Positions 34,382 to 48,031 of a DNA stretch of 64,000 nt are shown here, piece by piece (positions within the stretch are counted from its first letter, which is position 1; each line of letters begins with the position of its first letter). The DNA is from Rubricoccus sp963708165. GTDB taxonomy: Bacteria; Bacteroidota; Rhodothermia; Rhodothermales; Rubricoccaceae. The stretch lies in contig OY970187.1 in assembly GCA_963708165.1 (NCBI GenBank), forward strand, positions 2,294,001 through 2,358,000, given 5' to 3'. The notes under the pieces are model-generated. The model was not told where the DNA came from and searched no databases. It was given only the letters and a program-made list of their open reading frames with translations. A program made the translations under genes and the position numbers.

Positions 34382-36458
34382 ATGAAACAAATGCAGATCA
34401 CCCTCCCCGACGGCTCCGCCCGCGAGCTCGCCTCTGGCGCCAGCGGCCGAGACCTCGCCGAATCCATCTCCTCAGGCCTCGCCCGCATGGCCCTCGCCGT
34501 GGAGGTGACGCCCGCCGCGACGCCAGAGGCGCCGAAGCCCGCGCCAGAGGTCCGCGATCTGGACCGCGAGCTTCTGGGCGACGGCGACGACGGTCTCCAT
34601 CCTCACGTGGGACAGCGACGGCGGCAAAATGGCCTTCTGGCATTCCTCGGCGCACGTCATGGCCGAGGCGCTGGAGGCGCTCTACCCCGGCATCCACCTC
34701 GGCATCGGCCCGGCGATCGACAACGGGTTCTACTACGACGTGGACCTGAGCGGCACGGACAAGGACCGCCTGACCGACGAGGACCTGCCCGCCATCGAGG
34801 CCAAGATGAAAGAACTGGCCCGCCAGGACAGCCGGTTCGAGCGCCGCGACGTGTCCAAGGCCGAGGCCGTCGCCTACTTCGAGGAGAAGGGCGACCCGTA
34901 CAAGCTGGAACTCCTGGACGGCCTGGACGACGGCACCATCACGTTCTACCAGCAGGGCGACTTCGTGGACCTCTGCCGCGGGCCGCACATCCCGAGCACC
35001 AAGCCCATCAAGGCCGTCAAGCTGCTGTCAGCCTCGCGGGCGCCTACTGGCGCGGCGACGAGAGCCGCCCGCAGCTCACGCGCATCTACGGCGTCAGCTT
35101 CCCCAAGGCGAAGCAGCTGGAGGAGCACCTGGAACGCCTGGAACTCGCCAAGCAGCGCGACCACCGCAAGCTGGGCAAGGAACTGGAGCTGTTCATGTTC
35201 TCCGACAAGGTCGGCCCCGGCCTGCCCATCTGGCTGCCCAAGGGCGCGAGGCTGCGCGAGGCGCTCGTCGACTTCCTCAAGACCGAGCAGGTCGCCAGAG
35301 GCTACGAGCCCGTCATCACGCCGCACATCGCGCGGCTGGACCTGTTTCGCACGAGCGGCCACTACCCGTACTACTCGGACTCGCAGTTCCCGCCGATGCT
35401 CGAAGGCGAACTCGGCCCGCCGCTGCCCGAGGGCGAGTCGCCGGAGTACCGCACGCACGAGGCCTCGGCGACCCGGCGCGGCACGAGCAGGGCTACCTGC
35501 TCAAGCCGATGAACTGCCCGCACCACACGCAGATCTACGACCGCAAGCCGCGCTCCTACCGCGATCTGCCCGTCCGCCTGGCCGAGTTCGGGACGGTCTA
35601 CCGCTACGAGCAGAGCGGCGAGCTGGGCGGCCTCACCCGCGTCCGCGGCTTCACGCAGGACGACGCCCACGTCTTCTGCCGCCCGGATCAGGTCAAGGAA
35701 GAGTTCAAGGCCGCCATCGACCTCACGATGACCGTCCTCCGCGCGCTCGATTTCACCGACTACACCGCGCAGGTCTCGACTCCGCGATCCCGAGAACACG
35801 ACCAAGTACATCGGCGACGACGCGACGTGGGACGCCGCGGAGCAGGCCATCCGCGAAGCCGCCGCCGAGATGGGCCTGGACACCATCGAGGTCGAGGGCG
35901 AGGCCGCCTTCTACGGCGCCAAGCTGGACTTCATGGTCAAGGACGCGCTGGGACGAAGCTGGCAGCTCGGGACCGTCCAGCTGGACTACAACCTCCCGGA
36001 GCGCTTCGACCTCACCTACACCGACGAGAACGACGAACGCCAGAGGCCCGTCATGATCCACCGCGCGCCGTTCGGCTCGCTTGGAGCGCTTCATCGGCGT
36101 GCTCTTGGAGCACACCGGCGGCAACCTCCCGCTGTGGGTCGCGCCCGTCCAGGTCCGCATCCTGCCCATCACGGACGACCAGAACGACTACGCCTCTGGC
36201 GTGGCCGAGACGCTCAAGGCCGCGGGCCTGCGCGTCGAGGTGGACACGCGGAGCGAGAAGACCGGCCGCAAGATCCGCGACGCCGAGGTCGAGAAGATTC
36301 CCGTCATGCTCATCGTCGGCCGCAAAGAGGCAGAGGCGGGTACGGTCTCGGTTCGCCGCCACGGTCTGGGCGACGACTCCGACCAGGGCGCGCAGCCGAC
36401 CGCGGACCTCAGCGACGCGCTCCTCTCGGAGATCGCCACCAGCATGGGCCGCGCGTAG
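34382..36458 (+). CDS. thrS: Threonine-tRNA ligase (five apparent frameshifts)
   Basis: Essential aminoacyl-tRNA synthetase charging tRNA-Thr. In order: TGS domain (MKQMQITLPDGSARELASGA), the editing domain (FWHSSAHVMAEALEALYPGI with HSSAH; GDFVDLCRGPHIPSTKPIKA), catalytic core motifs 1-3 (GLPIWLPKGARLREALVDFL; YLLKPMNCPHHTQIY; VYRYEQSGELGGLTRVRGFT; HRAPFGS) and an anticodon-binding domain (LPLWVAPVQVRILPI ... LIVGRKEAEAGTVSVRRHG). The frame breaks near 34592, 35030, 35465, 35780 and 36082. Three are single extra bases; two are an extra CC or a missing base (contexts CAGCCTCGCGGG and GAGGCCTCGGCG). All conserved residues are present, so the gene is almost certainly functional in life and the breaks are probably sequence errors. 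Confidence 0.93.
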
Positions 36459-36466
36459 CGGTCTTG

Positions 36467-36484
36467 GCCTCTGGCGCCAGAGGC
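36467..36484. repeat. 18-base motif palindrome 9 bases behind the thrS stop
   Basis: Perfect GCCTCTGGCGCCAGAGGC just beyond the TAG of thrS (36456-36458), before the larger dispersed repeat at 36503. A second identical palindrome lies at 36723-36740 on the far side of that repeat. Confidence 0.88.
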
Positions 36485-36502
36485 CTCGTGTGAGGCCGCG
36501 GT

Positions 36503-36705
36503 GGCGTGGGAGGACCCCCCGCTTCGCTCGCCCTCCGGTCGCGAAGCTGTCCCCCTTGTCAAGGGGGACAATCCAGATCTCCCATCTCGCAAGCGCAGCA
36601 GGCTCGCCTCTGGTCGTGGGGAGCGGACCGCGGTGGGAACTGTCCCCCTCGTTGAGGGGGACAGCTTTGCGACCAGCGGGGAGCAAAGCGAGGGGTAGCC
36701 ACGCA
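36503..36705. repeat. Large dispersed repeat, copy 2
   Basis: About 200 bases with the same architecture as copy 1: GACCCCCCGCTTCGCTCGCC at the left, GCGAAGCTGTCCCCCTTGTC with its partner arm, CCGCGGTGGGAACTGTCCCC, a second hairpin and GGGGAGCAAAGCGAGGGGT at the right. The outer ends are inverted repeats of each other, so the whole element can form a long imperfect hairpin. It lies between thrS and the thiolase gene. Confidence 0.88.
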
Positions 36706-36953
36706 CCACCGCAGAGCCCCGCGCCTCTGGCGCCAGAGGCGCCACATTTCACCCTCGGTCAACCCGTCCCCGCGGCACCCCGCCTAGCTTGGAGCCGTAG
36801 GCCGGCGAAGCCCACCGCTTCCAGCACCGTGCGGTGATTCCGCCTCTGGCGCACGCTCAGAGCCCTGATCCCGCCAGAGGCCCCGATAGTTCGCGCCTCT
36901 GGCGCTGATCCCCCTCTGCCAGTCCCCAACATCTACTCCCCAGCCCCCGAACC

Positions 36954-38129
36954 ATGGCCTCCGTCATCCTCTCCGCCGCCCGCACGCCCGTCGGCTCTTT
37001 CAACGGCGCGCTCTCGTCCGTCCCGGCCCCACAACTCGGCAGCGCGGCACTCACCGGCGCGATGGAGCGCGCAGGCATCCAGGGCTCGGACCTTTCGGAG
37101 GTCATCCTGGGCAACGTGGTCACCGCAGGCGAGGGGCAGGCGCCCGCACGCCAGGCCGCGCTAGGCGCAGACATCCCGGACTCGGTCCCATGCCTGACCA
37201 TCAACAAGGTCTGCGGCAGCGGCATGAAAGCCGTGCTTCTGGCGGACCAGGCGATTCGCGCAGGCGACGCCGATGTGGTGGCCGCTGGCGGCATGGAGAA
37301 CATGAGCCAGGCACCGTTCATGCTCGACAAAGCCCGGACCGGCTACGGCTACGGCAACGGCACGCTCATCGACTCGCTCTTCCACGACGGCCTGCGCGAC
37401 GCCTACGACGGCAACGCGATGGGTGTCGCCGCCGACCTCTGCGGTGACACGTGCAACGTGCCGCGCGAGCGCCAGGACGCCTTCTCCATCGAGAGCTACA
37501 CGCGCGCCCAGGCGAGCATGGAAAACGGCCGCTTCGCGCAAGAAATCGTGCCCGTGACGATCAAGGGCCGCAAGGGCGATACGGTTGTGGACACGGACGA
37601 GGAGCCGCCGCGCACCAACTTCGACAAGATCCCGACGCTCCGGGCCGTGTTCACCAAGGACGGGACCGTGACGGCCGCCAACGCGAGCAGCATCAACGAC
37701 GGCGCCGCGGCGATGATCGTGGCGTCCGAGGAGTGGGCGAGCGCGAACGGCAAGACGCCTCTGGCGAAAATCGTCGCTACGTCGCAGCACAGCCAGAAGC
37801 CCGTCGAGTTCACGACGGCGCCCATCGAGGCCATCCGCAAGGTGCTCGCCAAAGCCGACCTGACGCTGGAGGACATCGACCTGTTCGAGATCAACGAGGC
37901 GTTCGCCGTCGTGGCGCTCGCAGCGCAGGACGCGCTGGGCATCCCGAGCGAGAAGCTCAACGTGCGCGGCGGCTCGGTCGCCGTGGGCCACCCCATCGGG
38001 GCCTCTGGCGCGCGCATCATGACCACGCTGCTCTACGCGATGGAGGAGGCCGACGCCCGCTACGGACTGGCCGCGATCTGCATCGGCGGTGGCGAAGCGA
38101 CGGCGATCATCCTGGAGCGCACCGCCTAA
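36954..38129 (+). CDS. Acetyl-CoA C-acetyltransferase (thiolase)
   Basis: An intact 391-residue thiolase. The acyl-accepting Cys87 lies in LTINKVCGSGMKAV; the catalytic His is in GGSVAVGHPIGASGARI and the second catalytic Cys (about 376) in AAICIGGGEATA. The length and the conserved NEAFA segment fit the biosynthetic/degradative thiolase II group (AtoB/PhaA-like), which condenses or cleaves acetyl-CoA units. The gene for 3-hydroxybutyryl-CoA dehydrogenase lies 1.3 kb downstream on the same strand, so the pair probably serves short-chain beta-oxidation or butyryl/hydroxybutyryl-CoA metabolism. Only two motif copies occur in the gene, one of them writing the ASG of GASGAR. Confidence 0.95.
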   Translation: MASVILSAARTPVGSFNGALSSVPAPQLGSAALTGAMERAGIQGSDLSEVILGNVVTAGEGQAPARQAALGADIPDSVPCLTINKVCGSGMKAVLLADQAIRAGDADVVAAGGMENMSQAPFMLDKARTGYGYGNGTLIDSLFHDGLRDAYDGNAMGVAADLCGDTCNVPRERQDAFSIESYTRAQASMENGRFAQEIVPVTIKGRKGDTVVDTDEEPPRTNFDKIPTLRAVFTKDGTVTAANASSINDGAAAMIVASEEWASANGKTPLAKIVATSQHSQKPVEFTTAPIEAIRKVLAKADLTLEDIDLFEINEAFAVVALAAQDALGIPSEKLNVRGGSVAVGHPIGASGARIMTTLLYAMEEADARYGLAAICIGGGEATAIILERTA

Positions 38130-38242
38130 CCGACGGCGCTAGACTGAGGCCTCTGGCGACCGGACGCGTCGCCAGAGGCTTTGCTGTTCGTGACCTCTGG
38201 GCGGGGACTGTTCCTGCCGCAGAGGACTGCCACCCCGCTCTC

Positions 38243-39358
38243 ATGCTGTACGCCCGCTTTGCTCTGCTCGCCCTGGTCGTCGTTCTCGTCGGGTGCGGGT
38301 CCTCTCGCCTGAGCGTGTCCAGCACGCCGAGCGCGGCCGAGGTTTCGGCCGAGGACCGGCTCGCAGGCGACGACCTGTTCGCGATTGTAGACGCTGGGCG
38401 CTGGGGCTACATGGACCGCCAGGGGCGCGTCGTGATCTCGCCACGCTACGACTACGCGACGCCGTTCGCCGAGGGCCGCGCCGCGGTGCGTGCGGGCGCC
38501 GAGTGGGGCTACATCGCGCCCGGCGGCACCTGGGTCATCGAGCCGACGTACTCGGCGGCGGCGGCGTTCTCGGACGGTCGCGCGCTCGTCAGCCGCGGCA
38601 TAGGGAAGTCGGAAAAGTTCGGATTCATCGACGCCTCTGGCGCTGAGGTCGTCGCGATTCAACTGCCGTATGCGCTCAGCTACAGCGAGGGGCTCGCGCT
38701 GGTGCGGCTAACCGAGGTGGAGCCGACGCCCGTCGAGGCGCTTATGGCCAGCTTCCGTGGCGACCTCTCGGCCTACGGCTACGCGTTTCTGGACCGCGAC
38801 GGCCGTGTGGCGTTCGATGTGCCGGGCATAGCAGCGGCGTCGTTCGCAGGTGGGTTGGCGCCGTTCGAGGAAAGCCGTGGTCTGGTCCGCTCTACCGAAT
38901 GGGGCTATCTGGACCGCCAGGGCAACATCGCCGTCCCGGCGACGCTGGACGGCCCGGCGTTTCGCCACACCGAGGACCTCGCGCGCGTTGGCGAGAGCGG
39001 CGAGATCGGCTTTGTCGACCGCGAGGGTGCGTTTGTGATCGAGCCCGTCTACGACCTCGCGTTCGCGTTTTCCGAAGGCCTCGCCCCCGTAAAGTTCAAA
39101 GGAAAGTGGGGCTTTGTGAGCGCCTCTGGCGAGCCCGCCATCTCCGCGGTCTTTCTCGCCGCGCTTCCCTTTTCCGAAGGTCTCGCCGCAGTCCAGAGCG
39201 CCAACGGCTGGGGCTACGTCGACGCCTCTGGCAAGACCGTCATCGCGCCCCAGTTCTCGCGCGCGGACCCGTTCGACAGAGGCCTGGCCCGCGTCTACAA
39301 CGGCCGATCGCTCCGCTACATCGACAAATCTGGCGAGGTCGTCTGGGCGCAGCAGTGA
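38243..39358 (+). CDS. WG-repeat lipoprotein
   Basis: A 371-residue predicted lipoprotein: signal peptide with lipobox (ALLALVVVLVGCGSS), Ser-rich linker, then about eight WG repeats of the type WGYMDRQGRVVISPRYDYAT, WGYIAPGGTWVIEPTYSAAA, WGYLDRQGNIAVPATLDG, WGFVSASGEPAIS and WGYVDASGKTVIAPQFS. WG repeats form beta-rich scaffolds, usually on cell envelopes, and have no known catalytic role. The start at ATG 38243 gives the lipobox. It lies between the thiolase and hydroxybutyryl-CoA dehydrogenase genes without obvious metabolic link. Several repeats end in the motif-encoded peptide ASG. Confidence 0.85.
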   Translation: MLYARFALLALVVVLVGCGSSRLSVSSTPSAAEVSAEDRLAGDDLFAIVDAGRWGYMDRQGRVVISPRYDYATPFAEGRAAVRAGAEWGYIAPGGTWVIEPTYSAAAAFSDGRALVSRGIGKSEKFGFIDASGAEVVAIQLPYALSYSEGLALVRLTEVEPTPVEALMASFRGDLSAYGYAFLDRDGRVAFDVPGIAAASFAGGLAPFEESRGLVRSTEWGYLDRQGNIAVPATLDGPAFRHTEDLARVGESGEIGFVDREGAFVIEPVYDLAFAFSEGLAPVKFKGKWGFVSASGEPAISAVFLAALPFSEGLAAVQSANGWGYVDASGKTVIAPQFSRADPFDRGLARVYNGRSLRYIDKSGEVVWAQQ

Positions 39359-39470
39359 TGGGAAGGGGGATGCGGCAAGTGGGAAGGGGCGCCTTCTCTA
39401 CAGTTCGGCGTTCTCGCTCCTGTCTTTCGCGTATTTCCCTCTTCTCCCTTCCCCTATCCCTCTTCCCCCA

Positions 39471-40319
39471 ATGAACGTTACCGTCATCGGCGCCGGCACC
39501 ATGGGCAACGGCATCGCCCACGTCTTCGCGCAGAGCGGCCACGCCGTCACGCTCGTGGACCTCGACGCCTCTGCGCTCGACCGCGCGCGCGCTACCATCG
39601 ACAAGAACCTCGGCCGGATGGTCGCCAAAGAGCGCATCACCGCCGACGAGCAGGCCGAAACGCTGGAGCGCATCACCGTCGAAACCGACCTCGCCTCTGG
39701 CGTCGCAAGCGCCGACCTGGTGGTGGAAGCGGCGACGGAAAACGCAGACCTCAAAGCCAAGATCTTTGGCCAGATCGACGATCACGCGCCCGCTTCGTGC
39801 ATTCTCGCGAGCAACACGTCGTCCATCTCCATCACGCAGATCGCCGCGGCGACCGGGCGGCCGGAGCAGGTGATCGGGATGCACTTTTTCAACCCGGTCC
39901 CGGTGATGAAGCTCGTCGAGGTCGTGCGTGGGCTCGCGACGAGCGACGAGACGTATCAGACGGTCCACGACTTGAGCGAGCAGCTTGGCAAGACGCCCGT
40001 CGAGGTCAACGACGCGGCGGGTTTTGTGAGCAACCGCGTGCTGATGCCGATGATCAACGAGGCCATCTTCTGCGTTCACGAGGGCGTGGCGACGCCAGAG
40101 GCAGTCGATACGGTGATGAAGCTGGGCATGGCGCACCCGATGGGTCCGCTGACGCTGGCCGATTTTATCGGCCTCGACGTGTGCCTGAGCATCATGGAGG
40201 TGCTGCACCGCGAACTGGGCGAGGACAAGTACCGTCCGTGCCCGCTGTTGCGCAAGATGGTGGCCGCGGGCCGCATGGGCCGCAAGTCCGGCCAGGGCTT
40301 CTACGACTACGCGGCGTAG
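39471..40319 (+). CDS. 3-hydroxybutyryl-CoA dehydrogenase
   Basis: A 282-residue NAD(P)-dependent dehydrogenase. N-terminal Rossmann site MNVTVIGAGTMGNGIAHVFA with the acidic residue in TLVDLDASAL that selects NAD(H); the catalytic His is in GMHFFNPVPVMKLVEVVRG, with Ser and Asn in ILASNTSSIS and DAAGFVSNRVLMPMINEA; the C-terminal domain shows MGPLTLADFIGLDVCL. Length and motifs fit Hbd-type enzymes acting on 3-hydroxybutyryl-CoA/acetoacetyl-CoA, alongside the thiolase 1.3 kb upstream. The gene is preceded by a pyrimidine-rich leader (39421-39468). The TAG stop shares bases with an 18-base motif palindrome. Confidence 0.94.
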   Translation: MNVTVIGAGTMGNGIAHVFAQSGHAVTLVDLDASALDRARATIDKNLGRMVAKERITADEQAETLERITVETDLASGVASADLVVEAATENADLKAKIFGQIDDHAPASCILASNTSSISITQIAAATGRPEQVIGMHFFNPVPVMKLVEVVRGLATSDETYQTVHDLSEQLGKTPVEVNDAAGFVSNRVLMPMINEAIFCVHEGVATPEAVDTVMKLGMAHPMGPLTLADFIGLDVCLSIMEVLHRELGEDKYRPCPLLRKMVAAGRMGRKSGQGFYDYAA

Positions 40320-40336
40320 CCTCTGGCGCCAGAGGC
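40319..40336. repeat. 18-base motif palindrome overlapping the stop of the hydroxybutyryl-CoA dehydrogenase gene
   Basis: The G of the TAG stop (40317-40319) is the first base of the palindrome: TAGCCTCTGGCGCCAGAGGC. The same TAG-plus-motif junction is seen at the ends of acnA, the symporter, the HNH gene and menA. Confidence 0.9.
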
Positions 40337-40460
40337 CGTCGCGGGCAGGGCGAGCGCGTCGCCTGCGTCTGGCCGGAGGCCTCGGCGAAGCGTTCCTGCC
40401 TGCTCGCCAGAGCCCCTGGCGCCTGCATCCTCGCGCGTTGCGCGCCCGTAGCTTCGGCCC

Positions 40461-40811
40461 ATGCCCAGCGTCCCCTTTACCACCCTCGACATCCACAGCG
40501 GCTTTAGCGAAGGCCAGGGGATGCTGCGCGTAGATGGCCACGACGTGGAGATCGAGGTGCAGGTGGGGCATCTCGGCGGTCTCATCAATGGCCGCACGCA
40601 CCGCGTCGCGTTCGACCTCACAGACCTGGACTCGGTGCGGTACACGAAGTCGTTTCTGGGCGACAAGCTGACGATCCGCACGCAGCCGATGCGCCTCGCG
40701 GCAGACCTGCCCGGCGGCGCCGAAGGCGAGTTCGTCCTCAAGATCAAAAAGAAGCACCGGCCCGACCTCCGCGGCGTGCTCGGTGCGCTCGACCTATGGC
40801 TGATCCCGTAG
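40461..40811 (+). CDS. Conserved hypothetical protein, 116 residues
   Basis: Short cytoplasmic-looking protein (starts MPSVPFTTLDIHSGFSEGQG, ends LDLWLIP). It is predominantly beta: LRVDGHDVEIEVQVGHLGG, HRVAFDLTDLDSVRYTKSFL, KLTIRTQPMRLAADL, GEFVLKIKKKHRPDL. No signal peptide or membrane helix. The fold suggests a PH-like or small beta-barrel domain, but I do not recognise a family. The last 16 bases overlap the start of the menA gene in another frame, a strong sign that it is a real coupled gene. It contains no motif copies, as conserved short genes here tend to. Confidence 0.7.
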   Translation: MPSVPFTTLDIHSGFSEGQGMLRVDGHDVEIEVQVGHLGGLINGRTHRVAFDLTDLDSVRYTKSFLGDKLTIRTQPMRLAADLPGGAEGEFVLKIKKKHRPDLRGVLGALDLWLIP

Positions 40812-41749
40812 CGCGCGCCTCTGGCGCCAGAGGCGATATCGCCAGAGGCAAGGCGTCTGGCCCAAGGGCCGGTCTCGGTGTGTGGATCTCGGCAGCGCGG
40901 CCCAAGACGCTGTGGGCGGCCGTCGCGCCCGTCCTGCTCGGCGTCGGCCTCGCGTTGGGCGACGGCGTGTTTCATCCTCTGGCGGCGCTGTGCGCGCTCG
41001 CGGGTGCGGTCTTTATCCAGATCGGGACGAACTACGTCAACGACTCGGAGGACGCGCTCAAGGGCGCCGACACCGAGGACCGCAAGGGACCGACGCGCGC
41101 CGTGGCCACAGGCCTGGTCACGCCCGGCGCGATGCGCATGGCCGCGGGCGTCGCGTTTGCGCTGGCCTTCGCCTCTGGCGGGTACCTCATCGCCAGAGGC
41201 GGGTGGGAGATCCTGGTGCTGGGCCTCGTGTGCATCGCCAGCGGCATCGCGTACACGGCGGGGAAGTACGCGCTGGCGTACACCGGGCTGGCGGATCTCT
41301 TCGTGCTCGTCTTCTTCGGGCCTGTGGCCGTGGCGGGGACGTACTACGTGCAGGCCCTCGCGCTGCCCTCTTGGGTGCCAATTGCGGGGCTGGGGCCTGG
41401 CGCGATTGCGACGGCAATCCTGATCGCCAACAACGTCCGGGACATCAACGAGGACCGGGTCGCGAACAAGCGAACGCTGGTCGTGCGCTTCGGGCGAGGC
41501 GCGGGCGTAGGGCTCTACAGCCTGATGATTACGGTCGCCGTGATGGTCCCCGCTGCGATGGTGTGGGTTTCCACGACACACCTGGGGGCTCTTGCCGCCT
41601 CGGCTATCGCGTCGCTCGCGGGTCGCCGCCTCGCGACGACGCTGGCGCGGAGCGAGGACCCGGCGGTGCTCAACCCGCTCTTGGGCAAGACGGCGCTGCT
41701 GCTGTTCGCCTACAGCCTCGCGTTCGCGCTGGGCTGGTGGCTGACGTAG
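40796..41749 (+). CDS. menA: 1,4-dihydroxy-2-naphthoate polyprenyltransferase
   Basis: A 317-residue UbiA-superfamily prenyltransferase of menaquinone synthesis, joining a polyprenyl tail to 1,4-dihydroxy-2-naphthoate in the inner membrane. Visible signatures: VWISAARPKTLWAAVAPVLL at the start, the first Asp-rich site in IGTNYVNDSEDALKGADTED and the second in NNVRDINEDRVANKRTLVVR. About eight or nine membrane helices. The first ~25 residues are motif-encoded filler (RASGARGD...ARGKASGPR), so translation could also begin later. It overlaps the preceding small gene by 16 bases. Confidence 0.92.
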   Translation: MADPVARASGARGDIARGKASGPRAGLGVWISAARPKTLWAAVAPVLLGVGLALGDGVFHPLAALCALAGAVFIQIGTNYVNDSEDALKGADTEDRKGPTRAVATGLVTPGAMRMAAGVAFALAFASGGYLIARGGWEILVLGLVCIASGIAYTAGKYALAYTGLADLFVLVFFGPVAVAGTYYVQALALPSWVPIAGLGPGAIATAILIANNVRDINEDRVANKRTLVVRFGRGAGVGLYSLMITVAVMVPAAMVWVSTTHLGALAASAIASLAGRRLATTLARSEDPAVLNPLLGKTALLLFAYSLAFALGWWLT

Positions 41750-41782
41750 CCTCTGGCGTTAAGGAGTACAGGCCGCCAGCGT

Positions 41783-43723
41783 CTATCTCGCCTCTGGCGC
41801 CCGCAACCGCGCCGCCAGCCCGCCTGCCCGCCGCTCGGCGACGCCCGCGGCCTCGGCCACCTGCTCAGCCGCACCCAGAATCGTCAGCGACGGGGTCGGG
41901 CGGAATCATCAGCGCCAGAGGCTGGGGCGCCCTTCGCGCGCGTGACGGCGGTGTAGACCAACTCGCGCGTGAGCCGCCGCGCCTGCGCCGAGCCCGGGGA
42001 CGGCAGCACGACGAGCACGTCGTCGAACTCCGAGCCCTGGCTTTTGTGGATCGTCATGGCCCACGCCGTCTCGTGCTCGGGAAGCTGCGCGACCGGCACC
42101 TCGCGCACTTCGCCAGAGGCGCCTTCGAAGACCACGACGGGCCTCTGGCGGCCGGACGACTCGGGGCGCCAGACCACGCCCACGTCACCGTTGAAAAGGT
42201 CGCGATCGTAGTCGTTTTCCGTGACCAGAATGGGGCGGCCGTGGTACCACGGGTCGGTCGGGGAGAGGCGGAGGCCGTCTTCGCTCAGGTGCCGCTCGAT
42301 GATCCGGTTGAGCGCGCGCACGCCCCAGCGTCCGCCGCGAGTAGGCGCGAGCATCCGGAACGCGGCGGCAGCGTGGAGCGCGGACGCGGGCGTTTGGGAG
42401 GTGCAGAGCGCGCGGGCGTGCGGCTCGGCGTGCGTCCAGACGGCCTCGGCGCGGTCGGTGGGGTCGAGGCAGGCCACGTCGCCAGAGGCATCGCCGTGTA
42501 GCACGTCGCGGACGCCTGCTTCGTCGCCTGTGCGGAGCGCGGCGGCGAGGCGCCCGATGCCGGAGTCGTCCGCGAAGCGATGCGAGACGGTGAGGCGCAC
42601 CACGGAATCGGCCATCGCGTCCTCGCCAGAGGCCTCTGGCGGTGGAGACGGTGCGCCCTTGCCCTCGTCCCTCGTCCCCCTCTGGCGCCGCGACGCCGAG
42701 CGCGTCGCAGAAGGCCAGGAAGCCGGGACCGATGGCCTCGCGCGCCCCCGCTTCGCAGAGGTCGCCGAAGACCGCGCCCGCGCCGACGCTCGGAAGCTGA
42801 TCGGCATCGCCGAGCAGCACCAATCGCGCGCCGGGGCGCAGCGACGCCAGAAGCGCGTCGAACATGAGCAAGTCGGCCATGGACGTTTCGTCGATCACGA
42901 CGACATCGGCCGGGATGGGGGAGTCGGGGCCGCGGCCCCAGGCGCGGCGCGTGGGCGAGTACCTGAGCAGCCGGTGCAGCGTGACCGCCTCGACGGCTAG
43001 CCTCTGGCGCACGTCATCCGAGACGGGGAGCGCGGCGCTGCGCGCGGCGATGGACTCCGTCAGGCGGTTGGAGGCTTTGCCGGTGGGCGTCGCGAGGGCG
43101 ACCGTCAGGTCGGGATCGGAGGCGAGGAGGAGCGCGAGCAGCTTGGCGACGGTCGTGGTTTTGCCCGTGCCGGGACCGCCTGCGACAACAGCGAGGTTGT
43201 GCCGCAGCGCGCCCGCCGCGGCCAGCGCCTGCCGGTCGCCCGCGGCGGCCTCGGGAAAGAGCGCTGCGAACGTCTCGCGCAGGTCACCAGAGGCGTTCGC
43301 CTCGTCGGCCTCTGGCGAGAGGCCGGAGTCGCCCACCAGCTCGGCGATGCGGAGCGCCACACGCCCTTCGGCTCGCCAGAGGCGGTAGAGGTAGAGGCGC
43401 CCGTCGGCGTCGAGTACAAGCGGCGTGACGGCTCCGCCGTCGCTCACGACCGGGCTTTCCAAGAGCTTCTGGCGCCAGAGGCTGGCCTCGGGAAGCTGCA
43501 CCGTCGGTGCCGGGAAAGGGCTCGCCCGCCCACGCGTCCAGTTCGACGGCGGTGTGGCCGCGGCGCTGCATCGCGCTCACGAGCGCCGCGGCGAGCGCCA
43601 CGTCTCGCGCGTGTTCGGGGTCGTGCTCGGCCAGCATCCGCGCGAGCGCGAGGTCGATGGCGGCGATGTCCTCGCTCTGGGCGAGCGCGTCGAGAAGCGA
43701 GGTGGTGTCGGCGTCGAGCGTTC

Positions 43724-43727
<4 letters not shown>
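41783..43727 (-). CDS. recD: RecBCD subunit RecD, helicase (three apparent frameshifts)
   Basis: SF1B (5'-3') helicase subunit of the RecBCD helicase-nuclease. The N-terminal part (MRTLDADTTSLLDALAQSED) leads into the Walker A motif NLAVVAGGPGTGKTTTVAKLL, motif II VVVIDETSMADLLMFDALL, LLGDADQLPSVGAGAVFGDL, and helicase motifs V-VI ETAWAMTIHKSQGSEFDDVLV and ELVYTAVTRAK. The protein then continues in another frame with LTILGAAEQVAEAAGVAERRAGGLAARL, matching the RecD C-terminal ERRxGL pattern, to the stop at 41783. Breaks lie near 43515 (a C or T homopolymer), 42680 and 41905. The start overlaps the recB stop by four bases. Together with recB and recC it repairs double-strand breaks. Confidence 0.88.
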
Positions 43728-47638
<3,911 letters not shown>

Positions 47639-48031
47639 GCAGGCCGGTGGAAGGTGGAATGCCCAGAGTCCCCGGTCTCCAGTAGGGGCGACCCGGTGGG
47701 TCGCCCGGCCACAGCGCCAGAGGCCTCTGGCGAACGTAGTGCTGCAAGCGTGTCATCCTGAGCGAGCGCAGCGAGTCGACCGCGAAGCGTCGGCGACAAG
47801 CCCAGGATCTTTGCCGAGCGCGGCGCTCCGTCCAGCGCTCTCGCCTCTGGCGTGAGGGAGCGTCGCACTAGAGATCCTTCGGCTTCGCTCAGGATGACAT
47901 GCTGGGAAGAGCACAGTCCCGCCGAGCCTCTGGCGCCAGAGGCCAGCGCGTCGGTGCTACCTACGAGCGCAACCCGGAGCCCGGAGCCGTCAGGCCCGCG
48001 AAGCGCACTCGGAACTCGGAACCCGCGACGC
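47639..48031. other. Intergenic, recC to recB
   Basis: 393 bases with paired motifs at 47714-47731, the TGTCATCCTGAGCGA element and a motif palindrome at 47926-47943; no gene. Such a gap inside a recCBD operon is unusual and suggests later repeat insertion. Confidence 0.75.
47751..47899. repeat. TGTCATCCTGAGCGA-type inverted repeat between recC and recB
   Basis: Perfect 15-base arms TGTCATCCTGAGCGA (47751-47765) and TCGCTCAGGATGACA (47885-47899) bound about 120 bases with CCAGGATCTTTGCCG and AGAGATCCTTCGGCTTCGC. Elements of this shape are found in many unrelated bacteria. No gene is coded. Confidence 0.82.

Larger units (their letters stand above)
36459..36953. other. Intergenic, thrS to thiolase
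   Basis: 495 bases made almost wholly of repeats: motif palindrome 36467, large repeat 36503-36705, motif palindrome 36723, three single motif copies (36842-36905). The thiolase promoter should be in the last ~150 bases. Confidence 0.75.

Noticed and set aside
41884..41900. recD ending at 41884.
   Set aside because: The frame there ends in non-homologous residues, while the adjacent frame continues with the conserved ERRxGL tail to 41783.
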